Shown: positions 1 to 9,265, numbered from the stretch's first letter. The stretch: DNA of 64,000 nt from Stutzerimonas urumqiensis (GCF_003640395.1 NZ_RBZQ01000001.1:620001-684000); one strand, 5' to 3'. The notes: generated by a model not told the origin, from the letters alone. Made by a program: numbers and translations.

Positions 1-1484
1 CCCGAAACCAACTCGGGGCTGTCGTCACGCAGACGCACGACTTCGAAGTGAGGCGTCTCGAGATGATCGTCAGGCAGGATGAAGATGCGCGCACGGGTGC
101 GCAGTTCGATCTTGGTGATCGCGTTGCGCTTCTCATTGAGCAGGAAGGCGGCGACCTGGAAAGGCACGCGTGCACGCACTTCCGCGGTACGGTCCTTGAG
201 AGCCTCTTCTTCGATCAGGCGAAGGATGGCCAGCGACAGAGACTCGACGTCCCGGATGATGCCTTGGCCGTTGCAGCGCGGGCATACGATGCCACTGGTT
301 TCACCCAGCGAGGGACGCAGGCGCTGTCGAGACATTTCCAGAAGACCGAAGCGCGAGATGCGGCCGATCTGCACGCGCGCGCGGTCGGCTTCCAGCGCTT
401 CGCGCATGCGGTCTTCGACGGCGCGCTGATTCTTCGCCGGGGTCATGTCGATGAAGTCGATGACGATCAGGCCGCCGATGTCGCGCAGGCGCAGCTGGCG
501 AGCGATTTCCTCGGCCGCTTCGAGGTTGGTCTGGAGGGCAGTCTCTTCGATGTCCCCGCCTTTGGTGGCGCGGGCCGAGTTGATGTCGATCGAAACCAGT
601 GCTTCGGTGGGGTCGATGACGATCGAGCCACCCGAGGGAAGCTTGACCTCGCGCTGGAAGGCCGTTTCGATCTGGCTTTCGATCTGGAACCGATTGAACA
701 GCGGGACGCTGTCTTCGTAGAGCTTCACCTTGCTCGCATACTGCGGCATGACCTGGCGAATGAAGCTCAGTGCTTCTTCCTGGGCTTCGACGCTATCGAT
801 CAGGACCTCGCCGATGTCCTGGCGCAGATAGTCGCGGATGGCGCGAATGATGACGTTGGATTCCTGATAGATCAGGAAGGGGGCCGACCGGTCCTGCGAG
901 GCTTCCTTGATGGCCGACCAGAGCTGCAGCAGGTAGTCCAGGTCCCACTGCAGTTCTTCGCTCGAACGACCGAGGCCGGCGGTCCGGACGATGAGTCCCA
1001 TGTCGGTTGGGATGTTCAGTCCGTTGAGGGCCTCGCGCAGTTCGTTGCGCTCTTCGCCTTCGATACGACGGGAGATGCCGCCCGCACGCGGGTTGTTAGG
1101 CATCAGGACCAGGTATCGGCCTGCAAGGCTGATGAAGGTGGTCAGTGCGGCGCCTTTGTTGCCGCGCTCTTCTTTTTCGACCTGGACAATGACTTCCTGC
1201 CCTTCGGACAGGACATCCTTGATGTTGACTCGGCCCTCAGGGGCTTTCTTGAAGTATTCGCGAGAGATTTCCTTGAGAGGAAGAAAGCCGTGGCGTTCGG
1301 CTCCGAAATCGATGAAAGCCGCTTCGAGGCTGGGTTCGATTCGGGTGATGCGGCCCTTGTAGATGTTGGCTTTCTTCTGCTCACGGGCGCCGGACTCGAT
1401 GTCCAGGTCGAACAGTCGCTGGCCATCCACCAGTGCGACGCGCAACTCTTCAGGCTGAGTTGCGTTTATTAGCATTCTTTTCAT
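1..1484 (-). CDS. rne: Ribonuclease E, N-terminal half (3' end outside window)
   Basis: Endoribonuclease that starts decay of most mRNAs, processes rRNA and tRNA precursors and scaffolds the RNA degradosome at the inner membrane. Reading the minus strand from the ATG at 1484 gives [20 protein letters not shown], which is almost identical to the start of known RNase E. An S1 domain follows (about residues 35-125, including [16 protein letters not shown]), then the DNase I-like catalytic region with [20 protein letters not shown] and DFIDM, and the zinc-link CPRCNGQG. The frame stays open to base 1, so about 494 residues are visible and the degradosome-binding C-terminal half is missing. It is transcribed divergently from rluC and is preceded by a leader of about 480 nt, as expected for an autoregulated rne gene. 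Confidence 0.97.
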   Translation of the reverse strand, partial: MKRMLINATQPEELRVALVDGQRLFDLDIESGAREQKKANIYKGRITRIEPSLEAAFIDFGAERHGFLPLKEISREYFKKAPEGRVNIKDVLSEGQEVIVQVEKEERGNKGAALTTFISLAGRYLVLMPNNPRAGGISRRIEGEERNELREALNGLNIPTDMGLIVRTAGLGRSSEELQWDLDYLLQLWSAIKEASQDRSAPFLIYQESNVIIRAIRDYLRQDIGEVLIDSVEAQEEALSFIRQVMPQYASKVKLYEDSVPLFNRFQIESQIETAFQREVKLPSGGSIVIDPTEALVSIDINSARATKGGDIEETALQTNLEAAEEIARQLRLRDIGGLIVIDFIDMTPAKNQRAVEDRMREALEADRARVQIGRISRFGLLEMSRQRLRPSLGETSGIVCPRCNGQGIIRDVESLSLAILRLIEEEALKDRTAEVRARVPFQVAAFLLNEKRNAITKIELRTRARIFILPDDHLETPHFEVVRLRDDSPELVS

Positions 1485-1963
1485 GTAGTACCGTCGGTTT
1501 CCGGGCTGCCGGAAACGGCGTTCGGCACACACGACTCTCTCGGTCGGTGTCAGGTGCGTCAGGAATGGTTGTCAGTCATCCCAGTGTCCAGCGATACGAG
1601 GCTTTTGCCGGTATCGCGACGACGTCTCCTGCTTGCTGTGTTAACAGGAAGCAATGGTTCGGGAGGAGGAATCGGTCAAGGATTGCGGACGGCATGGAGC
1701 GTCTTGAAGCTGTGCTACGCCAATCGTTAACCGTGCATCTCCACCCAACACGCATACTTTGATAATCGGGTGCCGCTCGCAGAATCCAGAGCGGTTGCAT
1801 TGGGCGCGATTCCCCAGTTGGGGGCACGCAACGTGTCTTTCGAGGCTTGTTCCGATTTTCGCCATGGCGGAAATATCGTTGGATGGCCTCAGCATCCTTG
1901 AACAAATTGCGAGCCGGAACGGTTATATGGCAAACCTTCCTGGGCTGACCGCTTTTGGCGGCG
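1485..1963 (-). promoter_or_regulatory. Long 5' leader of rne
   Basis: The 540 bases between rne and rluC hold no convincing gene. From the promoter at 1970-1998 the predicted transcript start is near 1963, which gives rne an untranslated leader of about 480 nt. In Escherichia coli the rne leader (about 360 nt) folds into hairpins that RNase E itself cleaves for autoregulation. A similar role is inferred here from length and position only; I did not fold the RNA. Confidence 0.55.
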
Positions 1964-1969
1964 TTCGCG

Positions 1970-1998
1970 ACTATAGCAGCAATGACTAAGTGCTTCAA
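1970..1998 (-). promoter_or_regulatory. Sigma-70 promoter of rne
   Basis: On the minus strand, TTGAAG (1998-1993) and TATAGT (1975-1970) are separated by exactly 17 bases. The -10 is preceded by TGC, which makes an extended -10. The element points toward rne. Its -35 lies only about 12 bases from the rluC -10 on the other strand, so the two divergent promoters sit face to face in the same polymerase footprint. Confidence 0.6.
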
Positions 1999-2009
1999 TT
2001 GCATGAAGT

Positions 2010-2018
2010 TGCTATGAT
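2010..2018 (+). promoter_or_regulatory. Extended -10 promoter of rluC
   Basis: TGCTATGAT fits the extended -10 form (TGnTATAAT). No good -35 lies 16-18 bases upstream. The predicted start point, about 7 bases downstream, falls on or next to the A of the rluC ATG at 2025, so the message may be leaderless. The sequence between this element and the ATG has no Shine-Dalgarno. Confidence 0.5.
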
Positions 2019-2024
2019 GCGCCG

Positions 2025-2978
2025 ATGATTACGACCCCCTCCCAGACGTCCGGCGTTCAGTTGCTGGAGGTCTCGCCTGAGCTTGCGGGCCAGCGCATCG
2101 ACAATTTTCTTCGCGCCCAGCTCAAGGGTGTGCCCAAGACGTTGATCTATCGCATCCTGCGCAAGGGCGAAGTCAGGGTCAACAAGGGGCGGATCAAGCC
2201 TGAATACAAACTGCAGGCCGGCGATGTCGTTCGCGTTCCGCCTTTGCGTCTGGCTGAGCGCGATGAGCCAGCACCGCTGTCGGCGTCGCTGCTCGAGCGA
2301 CTCGAGGCCGCCATCGTCCATGAGGACAAGGGGCTGATCGTTCTCAACAAGCCTGCCGGCATCGCAGTGCATGGCGGTAGCGGCTTGAGTTTCGGGGTCA
2401 TCGAGGCGCTTCGGCAGCTGCGCCCGGACGTCAAGGAACTCGAGCTGGTGCATCGGCTGGATCGTGATACGTCCGGGCTGCTCATGGTTGCGAAGAAGCG
2501 CAGCATGCTACGCCATCTTCATGAAGCGCTCCGCAGTGATGGCGTGGATAAGCGCTATCTGGCGCTCGTTCGCGGTCGCTGGGATGCCGGACGCAAGCAG
2601 GTGAGTGCGCCGCTGCAGAAGAACACGCTCCGATCAGGCGAGCGTATGGTCGAGGTCGACGAGGAGGGGAAGGAGGCGCTCACGCTGTTCCGTGTCCTGC
2701 GGCGATTTGGCGATTTCGCCACGCTCATCGAGGCCAAGCCTGTCACGGGTCGGACCCATCAAATTCGGGTGCATGCCCGACATGCGGGGCATGGCATCGC
2801 TGGCGACGCGAAGTACGGCGATGAGGCGTTCAGTCGGGAAATTCGCGAGCTGGGCGGTAAACGCCTGTTCCTGCATGCCTATGCGTTGCGGGTGCCGTTG
2901 CCGGATGGTGGGCTGCTCGAGCTCGAGGCGCCGGTCGATGAGATGTGGGAACTCACCCTAGGGCGCCTGGGTGCTTAA
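2025..2978 (+). CDS. rluC: 23S rRNA pseudouridine(955/2504/2580) synthase
   Basis: Pseudouridine synthase that isomerises three uridines of 23S rRNA near the peptidyl-transferase centre. The 317-residue protein has an S4 RNA-binding domain at about 20-80 ([27 protein letters not shown]) and an RluA-type catalytic domain with the signature [12 protein letters not shown], whose Asp is catalytic, plus GRTHQIRVH. Length matches E. coli RluC (319). The ATG at 2025 gives the usual N-terminus but has no ribosome binding site, fitting a leaderless transcript. The stop overlaps the GTG of the following HAD phosphatase gene, so the two are probably co-transcribed. Confidence 0.95.
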   Translation: MITTPSQTSGVQLLEVSPELAGQRIDNFLRAQLKGVPKTLIYRILRKGEVRVNKGRIKPEYKLQAGDVVRVPPLRLAERDEPAPLSASLLERLEAAIVHEDKGLIVLNKPAGIAVHGGSGLSFGVIEALRQLRPDVKELELVHRLDRDTSGLLMVAKKRSMLRHLHEALRSDGVDKRYLALVRGRWDAGRKQVSAPLQKNTLRSGERMVEVDEEGKEALTLFRVLRRFGDFATLIEAKPVTGRTHQIRVHARHAGHGIAGDAKYGDEAFSREIRELGGKRLFLHAYALRVPLPDGGLLELEAPVDEMWELTLGRLGA

Positions 2979-3657
2979 ATACGACCTCCTGATCTTTGAC
3001 TGGGACGGCACGCTGGTCGATTCGATCGAGCGGATCGTCGTCTGCATGCGCGAAGCGGCGCGAGGTTGCGGACTGCCGCAACGTGACGATTCGCAGATCA
3101 AGGGCATCATCGGGCTTGGCTTGCCTGACGCGATCGCTGTGCTTTATCCGGAAGTCGCCGGGACAGGCGTGGCTGACGATTTTCGTCGTCGATACAGCGA
3201 TTGTTACCTGGGATACGAGGGGCAGCCGTCGCCGTTATTTCCAGGTGTCGCGCATTCATTGCAACGACTGCGCGCGGCTGGCTATCGCTTGGCGGTGGCG
3301 ACCGGAAAGAGCCGGCGAGGTCTTGATCGGGCGCTGCGGGATCACGGGTGGGATGGTTATTTCGACATCACGCGCTGCGCGGACGAGACGGCGAGCAAGC
3401 CCGACCCGCTGATGTTGCGCGAGATACTTGCCTATTGCGATGTGTGCCCTGAGCGCGCCCTGATGATCGGTGATTCGTTGTTCGATCTGCAGATGGCGGC
3501 TCGTGCCGGCATGGACGCCGTCGCAGTTGCCTACGGTGCGCAATCAATGGCGTGTTTGCAGACGGCCGATCCGCTGCTGACGGTTGAATGTTTTGATGAG
3601 TTCGCTGCCTGGTTGGCAGCGTTTGAATCGTGTGGAGTCGATGAATATGTCGGATGA
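2971..3657 (+). CDS. HAD-superfamily phosphatase, phosphoglycolate phosphatase-like
   Basis: Small cytoplasmic haloacid-dehalogenase-type hydrolase that probably removes phosphate from a small metabolite. The four HAD motifs are visible: [10 protein letters not shown] near the N-terminus (nucleophile and acid/base Asp), a Thr in [11 protein letters not shown], the Lys in ASKPDP, and [11 protein letters not shown]. An alpha-helical cap of the phosphoglycolate phosphatase subclass lies between motifs I and II. The GTG start at 2971 overlaps the rluC stop by eight bases. In pseudomonads this gene regularly sits between rluC and sppA. The natural substrate cannot be read from sequence. Confidence 0.85.
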   Translation: MLKYDLLIFDWDGTLVDSIERIVVCMREAARGCGLPQRDDSQIKGIIGLGLPDAIAVLYPEVAGTGVADDFRRRYSDCYLGYEGQPSPLFPGVAHSLQRLRAAGYRLAVATGKSRRGLDRALRDHGWDGYFDITRCADETASKPDPLMLREILAYCDVCPERALMIGDSLFDLQMAARAGMDAVAVAYGAQSMACLQTADPLLTVECFDEFAAWLAAFESCGVDEYVG

Positions 3658-4630
3658 GTGGAAGGCGCCGTCGTCCTCGTCGGGTAACGACGATCAGAAG
3701 AGTTGGAAGTTGCTGGAGCGCACCTTGCAGGCCGGCATTCAAGAGCAGCGTCGTGCTCGGCGGTGGGGTATTTTCTTCAAGTTCCTCACCTTCACGTATC
3801 TGCTCGTTGTGCTGGCTGTTCTTTTTCCAGCGTTCGAGCTTGGCGACAGTGCCGTGGAGACCCGTCATACCGCGGTCATCGATGTGCGCGGTGTGATCGC
3901 CGATGAAGAAGCCGCGAGTGCGGACAATATCATCGGTGCGTTGCGTGAGGCGTTCGAGGACGAAGGGACGCGCGGCATCGTGTTGCGGATCAACAGTCCC
4001 GGCGGCAGTCCCGTTCAATCAGGCTATATATATGACGAAATCCGTCGCCTGCGCGGTGAATACCCGGACATCAAGGTGTATGCGGTCGTGACCGATCTTG
4101 GTGCCTCGGGCGCCTATTACATCGCTAGTGCTGCCGACGAGATTTACGCCAACAAATCGAGCCTCGTCGGTTCGATCGGTGTAACGGCAGCCACGTTCGG
4201 ATTCGTCGAGGCGATGGATAAGCTGGGGGTCGAGCGCAGGGTCTACACCTCGGGCGAGCACAAGGCTTTCCTGGATCCTTTTCAACCTCAGAAGCCGGAG
4301 GAAACCCAGTTCTGGCAGAACGTCCTGGAGACGACTCATCGCCAATTCATCGAGGCGGTAAAGCAGGGTCGTGGCGAGCGCCTGCAATTCGAACAACATC
4401 CGGAACTGTTCTCGGGCCTTGTCTGGTCAGGCGAGCAGGCGCTCGAGTTGGGGTTGGTCGATGGTCTGGCGAGCACCGGGGAAGTCGCCCGGCGCATCAT
4501 CGGAGCGCCCGAAACGGTCGATTTCACTATCAAGGGTTCGCCGCTCGAGCGCTTGAGCAAGGAGCTCGGGGCGAGCGTGGCTGATCGTCTCGCCATGTGG
4601 ATGGGCTTGTCGGGGCCAACGCTCAAGTAA
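3647..4630 (+). CDS. sppA: Signal peptide peptidase SppA, S49 family (short form)
   Basis: Membrane-anchored serine protease that degrades cleaved signal peptides and other membrane-embedded peptides. I take the ATG at 3647 (MSDEWKAP) because GGAG lies nine bases upstream and the N-terminus matches pseudomonad proteins; an ATG at 3641 is in frame. A signal anchor lies at about residues 42-62 (FFKFLTFTYLLVVLAVLFPA). The nucleophile Ser is in DLGASGAYYIASAADEIYAN, and the following NKSSLVGSIGV is also conserved. With 327 residues it is the half-length form that works as an oligomer, like Bacillus SppA, unlike the 67-kDa E. coli protein. It begins inside the end of the HAD gene. Confidence 0.9.
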   Translation: MSDEWKAPSSSSGNDDQKSWKLLERTLQAGIQEQRRARRWGIFFKFLTFTYLLVVLAVLFPAFELGDSAVETRHTAVIDVRGVIADEEAASADNIIGALREAFEDEGTRGIVLRINSPGGSPVQSGYIYDEIRRLRGEYPDIKVYAVVTDLGASGAYYIASAADEIYANKSSLVGSIGVTAATFGFVEAMDKLGVERRVYTSGEHKAFLDPFQPQKPEETQFWQNVLETTHRQFIEAVKQGRGERLQFEQHPELFSGLVWSGEQALELGLVDGLASTGEVARRIIGAPETVDFTIKGSPLERLSKELGASVADRLAMWMGLSGPTLK

Positions 4631-4634
4631 ACCC

Positions 4635-5210
4635 TCAGGGAACTTCGACGCCTTCGTTTGCGAGCATGTCCACCAGGCGAATGAGCGGCAATCCGATCAG
4701 GCTGGTTACGTCTTCGCCTTCGGTTTTGCTGAACAGGCTGATGCCGAGTCCTTCCGCCTTGAAGCTGCCGGCGCAGTCGTAGGGGGTGTCACGGCGTAGA
4801 TAACGCTCGATCTGGTTGTCGCTCAGGTCGCGAAAATGCACGGCGAATTGGGCGTGATCGACCTGCAGGCGCCCGCTGGCGGTATTGAGCAGCGCAATTC
4901 CTGTGAGGAAGTCGACTCGTCTGCCGCTGGCGGCCCGAAGTTGCTGGAATCCGTTGTCGAAGGTGTGGGGCTTGCCAAGTACCTCATTGCCGAGAACGGC
5001 GACCTGGTCCGAGCCTATGATCAGCCCCTGGTAACCGCAGGATAGTGCTTGTGCCTTTTGCATGGCGAGACGGCGGACCAGGTCGGTCGCTGGCTCGTGA
5101 GGGAGGCGTGTCTCGTCGATACTGGGCGACGCGTGGGTGAAGGCCAGGCCCAGGCGAGCCAGGAGTTGGCGACGGTAGGGAGAGCTGGATGCAAGTAGAA
5201 GCGGAAGCAT
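4635..5210 (-). CDS. maf: Maf-family nucleotide pyrophosphatase (YceF, 7-methyl-GTP type)
   Basis: Housecleaning nucleotide pyrophosphatase that hydrolyses modified nucleoside triphosphates; the YceF subgroup prefers 7-methyl-GTP. The 191-residue protein starts LLLASSSPYRRQLLARLGL, containing the SSSPYRR signature of Maf proteins. It has the catalytic GSDQVAVLGNEVLGKPHT segment around residues 66-82 and the conserved DCAGSFKAEGLGISLF near the end. Of the two E. coli paralogues, the position next to yceD-rpmF-plsX argues for yceF. It converges on sppA with only four bases between the stops and is divergent from yceD. Confidence 0.9.
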   Translation of the reverse strand: MLPLLLASSSPYRRQLLARLGLAFTHASPSIDETRLPHEPATDLVRRLAMQKAQALSCGYQGLIIGSDQVAVLGNEVLGKPHTFDNGFQQLRAASGRRVDFLTGIALLNTASGRLQVDHAQFAVHFRDLSDNQIERYLRRDTPYDCAGSFKAEGLGISLFSKTEGEDVTSLIGLPLIRLVDMLANEGVEVP

Positions 5211-5269
5211 GAGCGAGCCTGATGGTTGCCGAGGTGATGACGCTTATTGTGCAGCTGGACTGAATTCCT

Positions 5270-5298
5270 TTGACACCTGTAGAGGTCGTAAATAGAAT
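5270..5298 (+). promoter_or_regulatory. Strong sigma-70 promoter of the yceD-rpmF operon
   Basis: A perfect -35 TTGACA (5270-5275) is followed after 17 bases by TAGAAT (5293-5298). The predicted start is near 5305, only about three bases before the yceD ATG at 5308. Either the first gene is translated from a nearly leaderless message or transcription begins elsewhere as well. Confidence 0.65.
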
Positions 5299-5307
5299 GC
5301 CGCGCTT

Positions 5308-5841
5308 ATGTTGAAAGGACCTATACCATCGCACGTTGAGCCACGCCAGTTGGCCGAGCGATCCGTCACCCTTGAGGGTGAGTTGCCGCTTGAAAGATTG
5401 GAAAGGCTCAGTGACTCCCTTGAGGATGATCAGGGTGCGGTGCGCACGAATCTTTCGTTCGAGCGGGACGAGCAGAGAACGGTTGTTATACGCAGTCGGC
5501 TCGATGTAGACGTCAAGATGATTTGCCAGCGTTGTCTGGAGCCGGTTGTTCTGCCGATCCATAGCGAATGCGTCTATGCGGTCGTGAATGAAGGCGCGAA
5601 TACCCAGCATCTGCCCAAAGGGTATGACGTGCTGGAGGTGGGGGAGGATCCGCTGGATCTGCTGGCGCTCGTCGAAGACGAATTGCTGCTGGCGCTGCCT
5701 ATTGTTCCACTCCACGACCCCGAAGTATGCCAGCCGCCGATGGCGCCAGATGAAGATGTGGCCGAATCGACGGAGAACGAGGTGAAGCGGTCCAACCCGT
5801 TCAGCGTGCTGGCTCAGTTGAAGCGTGACCCAAACGTTTAG
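5308..5841 (+). CDS. yceD: YceD, 23S rRNA accumulation protein (DUF177)
   Basis: Conserved protein needed for normal 23S rRNA levels, in plants and E. coli linked to processing of ribosomal RNA; its molecular activity is not settled. It is 177 residues long with the family CxxC pair in MICQRCLEPVVLPI (about residues 72-82) and an acidic C-terminal half. The usual linkage to rpmF is kept, with 13 bases between the genes. No Shine-Dalgarno precedes the ATG at 5308, and a strong promoter ends ten bases upstream of it. Confidence 0.9.
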   Translation: MLKGPIPSHVEPRQLAERSVTLEGELPLERLERLSDSLEDDQGAVRTNLSFERDEQRTVVIRSRLDVDVKMICQRCLEPVVLPIHSECVYAVVNEGANTQHLPKGYDVLEVGEDPLDLLALVEDELLLALPIVPLHDPEVCQPPMAPDEDVAESTENEVKRSNPFSVLAQLKRDPNV

Positions 5842-5854
5842 GAGTTGATCCAAA

Positions 5855-6037
5855 ATGGCTGTTCAGCAGAACAAAAAATCCCGTTCCGCGCGCGACATGC
5901 GTCGCTCGCATGACGCGCTCAAGGGCAATGCCCTGTCCATCGAGAAAAGCACCGGTGAAGTTCATCTGCGTCACCACGTGTCGCCGGATGGTTTCTACCG
6001 TGGTCGTAAAGTGATCGACAAGGGCGCTGACGAGTAA
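5855..6037 (+). CDS. rpmF: 50S ribosomal protein L32
   Basis: Small component of the large ribosomal subunit. The 60-residue basic protein starts [20 protein letters not shown] and ends in a short acidic tail. It lacks the four zinc-binding cysteines present in some L32 forms, as is usual for gammaproteobacteria. The Shine-Dalgarno AGGAG lies at 5840-5844, straddling the yceD stop. Expression with yceD and plsX couples ribosome production to phospholipid synthesis genes, an arrangement shared with E. coli. Confidence 0.97.
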   Translation: MAVQQNKKSRSARDMRRSHDALKGNALSIEKSTGEVHLRHHVSPDGFYRGRKVIDKGADE

Positions 6038-6041
6038 ATCC

Positions 6042-7049
6042 TTGTCCGCCTCGGTCATTGCGATCGATGCAATGGGTGGGGATCACGGTCCCCACTGCAT
6101 TGTTCCAGCAAGCTTGTCATGCCTTGCTGACACCCCCTCGCTTCACCTGATCCTGGTGGGTCAGCCCGCTGTATTGAATCCCTTGGTTTCTGCGTTTCCA
6201 GGCGTGGATCGTTCTCGCGTGAGCGTCGTTCAGGCGGACGAGTTCATCACCATGGACGAACGCCCCGCTCAGGCGCTTCGCGGCAAGCCGAATTCCTCCA
6301 TGCGGCTCATGCTCGAGCTGGTGCGCGATGGAAAGGCCGACGCCGCGGTGAGTGCTGGTAATACCGGGGCGCTCATGGCGCTCTCCAAGTACATTCTCAA
6401 GACGTTGCCTGGTATCGATCGTCCGGCCATGTGCACGCTCGTTCCGACGCAGGCGGGTAGTTGCCTCTTGTTGGACATCGGGGCGAACGTCGACTGCGAT
6501 GTCGAACATCTCCGCCAGTTCGCGGTGATGGGGTCGACCGTAATGCAGGCCCTTGGTAATGAGCGTCCCAGGGTGGCGTTGCTCAACGTCGGTGCGGAAG
6601 AGGTAAAGGGCAACCAGCAAGTCAAGCTTGCGGCCGATCTCTTGCGGCAGGCCCGCGATATTCATTTCACGGGATTCATCGAAGGGGATGGGCTCTATCG
6701 CGGCGAAGCGGACGTCGTCGTGTGCGATGGCTTCGTCGGCAATATCCTGCTCAAGTCCAGCGAAGGCCTTGCCGGGCTGATTTCCTCCCGGCTCGAGGCG
6801 AATTTTCGGCGATCGCCGCTCTCGCGGCTTGCCGGTATCGTTGCGCGACCCTTCCTGCGGCAGTTACAGGCTGAGTTGGCTCCTTCGACCTACAACGGTG
6901 CCAGTTTCCTTGGTCTGCAGGGCATCGTGGTCAAGAGTCATGGTGCGGCCGGCGAGGCTGGCTTCCAGGCGGCGATACGACATGCGCTGGCAGAGACCAG
7001 GCGCAACCTTCCCGGCAGATTGCGCGCTCGACTCGAGCGCCTATGTTGA
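6042..7049 (+). CDS. plsX: Phosphate acyltransferase PlsX
   Basis: Converts acyl-ACP and phosphate to acyl-phosphate, the acyl donor for PlsY in the first step of phospholipid synthesis; a peripheral membrane protein. The 335-residue product carries [13 protein letters not shown] at the N-terminus, [17 protein letters not shown], the glycine-rich [16 protein letters not shown], and [15 protein letters not shown], all typical of PlsX. Translation starts at TTG 6042, four bases after the rpmF stop, with GACGAG as a weak ribosome binding site; no later start keeps the conserved N-terminus. Confidence 0.95.
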   Translation: MSASVIAIDAMGGDHGPHCIVPASLSCLADTPSLHLILVGQPAVLNPLVSAFPGVDRSRVSVVQADEFITMDERPAQALRGKPNSSMRLMLELVRDGKADAAVSAGNTGALMALSKYILKTLPGIDRPAMCTLVPTQAGSCLLLDIGANVDCDVEHLRQFAVMGSTVMQALGNERPRVALLNVGAEEVKGNQQVKLAADLLRQARDIHFTGFIEGDGLYRGEADVVVCDGFVGNILLKSSEGLAGLISSRLEANFRRSPLSRLAGIVARPFLRQLQAELAPSTYNGASFLGLQGIVVKSHGAAGEAGFQAAIRHALAETRRNLPGRLRARLERLC

Positions 7050-7152
7050 AGGGTGTGACCGTACGGCACTGCCGATCATCCAAAAGCGATAGCGCGGGAT
7101 TTGGTCGTTACGGCCTACCTTGAAAATCCTTATCAGAAAGCAAGAGATGCCC

Positions 7153-8085
7153 ATGACAACTGCATTCGTCTTTCCCGGCCAAGGTTCCCAGTCCGTCGGG
7201 ATGCTTGGTGAAATCGCAGCGCAACAGCGCTTGGTCGTCGATACCTTCGGCGAGGCTTCTGACGCGCTCGGGTACGATCTCTGGGCGTTGGTACAGCAGG
7301 GGCCTGAAGAACAACTGAATCGGACCGACAAGACGCAGCCCGCGATACTGACATCGTCGGTGGCCCTCTGGCGCCTGTGGCTGTCGGAGGGAGGCGCGCG
7401 TCCCGCTTACGTCGCGGGCCATAGCCTTGGCGAATATTCTGCACTCGTTGCGGCGGAAGCATTGACGCTGGTGCAAGCGGTGCGGTTGGTGGAATGCCGT
7501 GGCCAGCTCATGCAGCAGGCCGTGCCGGAGGGCGAGGGTGCTATGGCTGCGATCCTTGGACTCGACGATGCGGACGTCATTGGTGCCTGTGCTGAAGCGG
7601 CCGATGGCGATGTGGTGAGTGCGGTCAACTTCAATGCACCGGGGCAGGTGGTCATTGCCGGCTCGGCCGGAGCCGTGGCGCGGGCGATCGAGGTCTGCAA
7701 GGCGCGGGGTGCCAAGCGGGCCATGCCGCTGCCTGTGAGCGTGCCCTCGCATTGCGAATTGATGCGTCCGGCCGCGGAGCGCTTCGCCGATGCGGTGACG
7801 GAGATCGATTGGCGGATGCCGTCGATTCCGGTCGTCCAGAACGTCAGCGCGGCCGTGGCGCCGGAGCTTGAAACGCTCAAGCGCGATCTGCTTGCACAGC
7901 TCTATAACCCGGTGCGCTGGGTGGAATCGATGGAGTACCTCGCTCGGCAAGGTGCCACCGATCTCGTTGAATGCGGGCCGGGCAAGGTGCTGTCTGGCTT
8001 GAACAAGCGATGCGTCAAGGGTGTGGCGACCCACAATCTCGATACGACCGATTCTTTTGCGGCAGCACGTGCCGCTCTGGCTTGA
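7153..8085 (+). CDS. fabD: Malonyl-CoA:ACP transacylase
   Basis: Moves malonyl from CoA to acyl carrier protein, supplying the extender unit for fatty-acid synthesis. The protein (310 residues) shows FVFPGQGSQSVGM, the nucleophile Ser in GHSLGEYSALVAAEA, the oxyanion Arg region LVECRGQLMQQAV and the catalytic His in VPSHCELMRPA. I choose ATG 7153 because AAGAG lies six bases upstream; an ATG at 7147 and a TTG at 7120 are in frame but poorer. About 100 non-coding bases separate it from plsX, so it may have its own promoter. Confidence 0.95.
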   Translation: MTTAFVFPGQGSQSVGMLGEIAAQQRLVVDTFGEASDALGYDLWALVQQGPEEQLNRTDKTQPAILTSSVALWRLWLSEGGARPAYVAGHSLGEYSALVAAEALTLVQAVRLVECRGQLMQQAVPEGEGAMAAILGLDDADVIGACAEAADGDVVSAVNFNAPGQVVIAGSAGAVARAIEVCKARGAKRAMPLPVSVPSHCELMRPAAERFADAVTEIDWRMPSIPVVQNVSAAVAPELETLKRDLLAQLYNPVRWVESMEYLARQGATDLVECGPGKVLSGLNKRCVKGVATHNLDTTDSFAAARAALA

Positions 8086-8098
8086 TAGGAGAAGCACG

Positions 8099-8842
8099 AT
8101 GAATCTGCAAGGTAAGGTAGCGCTGGTTACCGGGGCGAGCCGTGGCATTGGTCAGGCGATTGCGTTGGAGCTGGGGCGTCAGGGAGCGATCGTCATCGGT
8201 ACGGCGACATCCGAGGCGGGCGCGGAGCGGATTGGCGCCGTACTGCGCGAGGCAGGTCTGCAAGGTCAGGGCGAGGTGCTCGACGTCGGCAGCGACGAGT
8301 CGGTCGATGCGGTGCTCGAACGCATCCAGCAGGCGCATGGTCCGATCGCCATCCTGGTCAATAACGCCGGGATCACCCGTGACAACCTGATGTTGCGGAT
8401 GAAAGACGACGAATGGCATGACGTCATCAATACCAACCTCACAAGCCTGTATCGGCTGACCAAAGGTGTCTTGCGTGGGATGACCAAGGCTCGCTGGGGA
8501 CGGATCATCAACATCGGCTCGGTCGTTGGTGCGATGGGTAACGCCGGCCAGGTCAACTACGCAGCGGCCAAAGCCGGGCTGGAAGGTTTCGGGCGCGCCC
8601 TGGCGCGGGAAGTCGGATCGCGCGGCATCACCGTCAACTCGGTTGCGCCGGGCTTCATCGATACAGACATGACCCGTGAGCTTCCCGAGGCGCAGCGTGA
8701 CGCCTTGCTGGGGCAGATTCCGCTGGGGCGGCTTGGACAGGCCGAAGAAATTGCCAAGGTCGTGGGTTTTCTCGCGTCCGAGGGCGCTGCCTATGTGACC
8801 GGTGCGACCGTGCCGGTGAACGGCGGGATGTACATGAGCTGA
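8099..8842 (+). CDS. fabG: 3-oxoacyl-ACP reductase
   Basis: NADPH-dependent short-chain dehydrogenase performing the first reduction of each fatty-acid elongation cycle. The 247-residue protein has the cofactor motif VTGASRGIGQAIA at about residue 10, NNAG at about 87, the catalytic Ser in IINIGSVVG and the YxxxK pair in QVNYAAAKAGLEGFG. The ATG at 8099 is preceded by AGGAG at 8088-8092. It lies 13 bases after fabD in the same operon. Confidence 0.96.
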   Translation: MNLQGKVALVTGASRGIGQAIALELGRQGAIVIGTATSEAGAERIGAVLREAGLQGQGEVLDVGSDESVDAVLERIQQAHGPIAILVNNAGITRDNLMLRMKDDEWHDVINTNLTSLYRLTKGVLRGMTKARWGRIINIGSVVGAMGNAGQVNYAAAKAGLEGFGRALAREVGSRGITVNSVAPGFIDTDMTRELPEAQRDALLGQIPLGRLGQAEEIAKVVGFLASEGAAYVTGATVPVNGGMYMS

Positions 8843-8949
8843 CGAAAAGGGTGACCATTTGGTCATCCGATGTGTCGGCTGGACGACTAAGTGCTGCTTC
8901 CTTTATGGACATATGGTCGAAGCTGGCGGCATGCTGCCCCGCTTTTGGC

Positions 8950-8977
8950 TTGAAATGCTGAAAACCCTTTCTATAAA
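8950..8977 (+). promoter_or_regulatory. Sigma-70 promoter of acpP
   Basis: TTGAAA (8950-8955) and TATAAA (8972-8977) are 16 bases apart, predicting a start near 8984 and a leader of about 45 nt with the ribosome binding site TAGGAG at 9011-9016. Together with the terminator behind acpP, this allows the very abundant carrier protein to be made from its own short transcript. Confidence 0.6.
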
Positions 8978-9028
8978 CTACCGCGCAGGTTAGCTGCCTG
9001 GACTTTTCCATAGGAGTGAAAACAAGGT

Positions 9029-9265
9029 ATGAGCACCATCGAAGAACGCGTCAAGAAAATCGTTGCCGAGCAACTTGGCGTCAAGGAAGAGGAAGTAACC
9101 AACAGCGCTTCCTTCGTCGAAGACTTGGGTGCCGACTCCCTTGACACTGTCGAGCTGGTGATGGCCCTGGAAGAAGAGTTCGAGACCGAGATTCCGGACG
9201 AGCAGGCTGAGAAGATCACCACCGTTCAGGAAGCGATCGACTACATCAACGCTCACGCTCAGTGA
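9029..9265 (+). CDS. acpP: Acyl carrier protein
   Basis: Carries growing acyl chains on a 4'-phosphopantetheine arm during fatty-acid, lipid A and quorum-signal synthesis. The 78-residue acidic protein has the attachment site Ser37 in [20 protein letters not shown]. It is flanked by its own promoter and a strong terminator, which explains high independent expression inside the fab cluster. Confidence 0.98.

Noticed and set aside
48-1472. Plus-strand open frame of 474 codons at the left edge
   Set aside because: It is antisense to RNase E, which has unmistakable similarity on the minus strand.
8843-9028. GACCATTTGGTC-like imperfect palindrome after fabG as an operator
   Set aside because: Short, imperfect and without a regulator to match; the acpP promoter lies further downstream.
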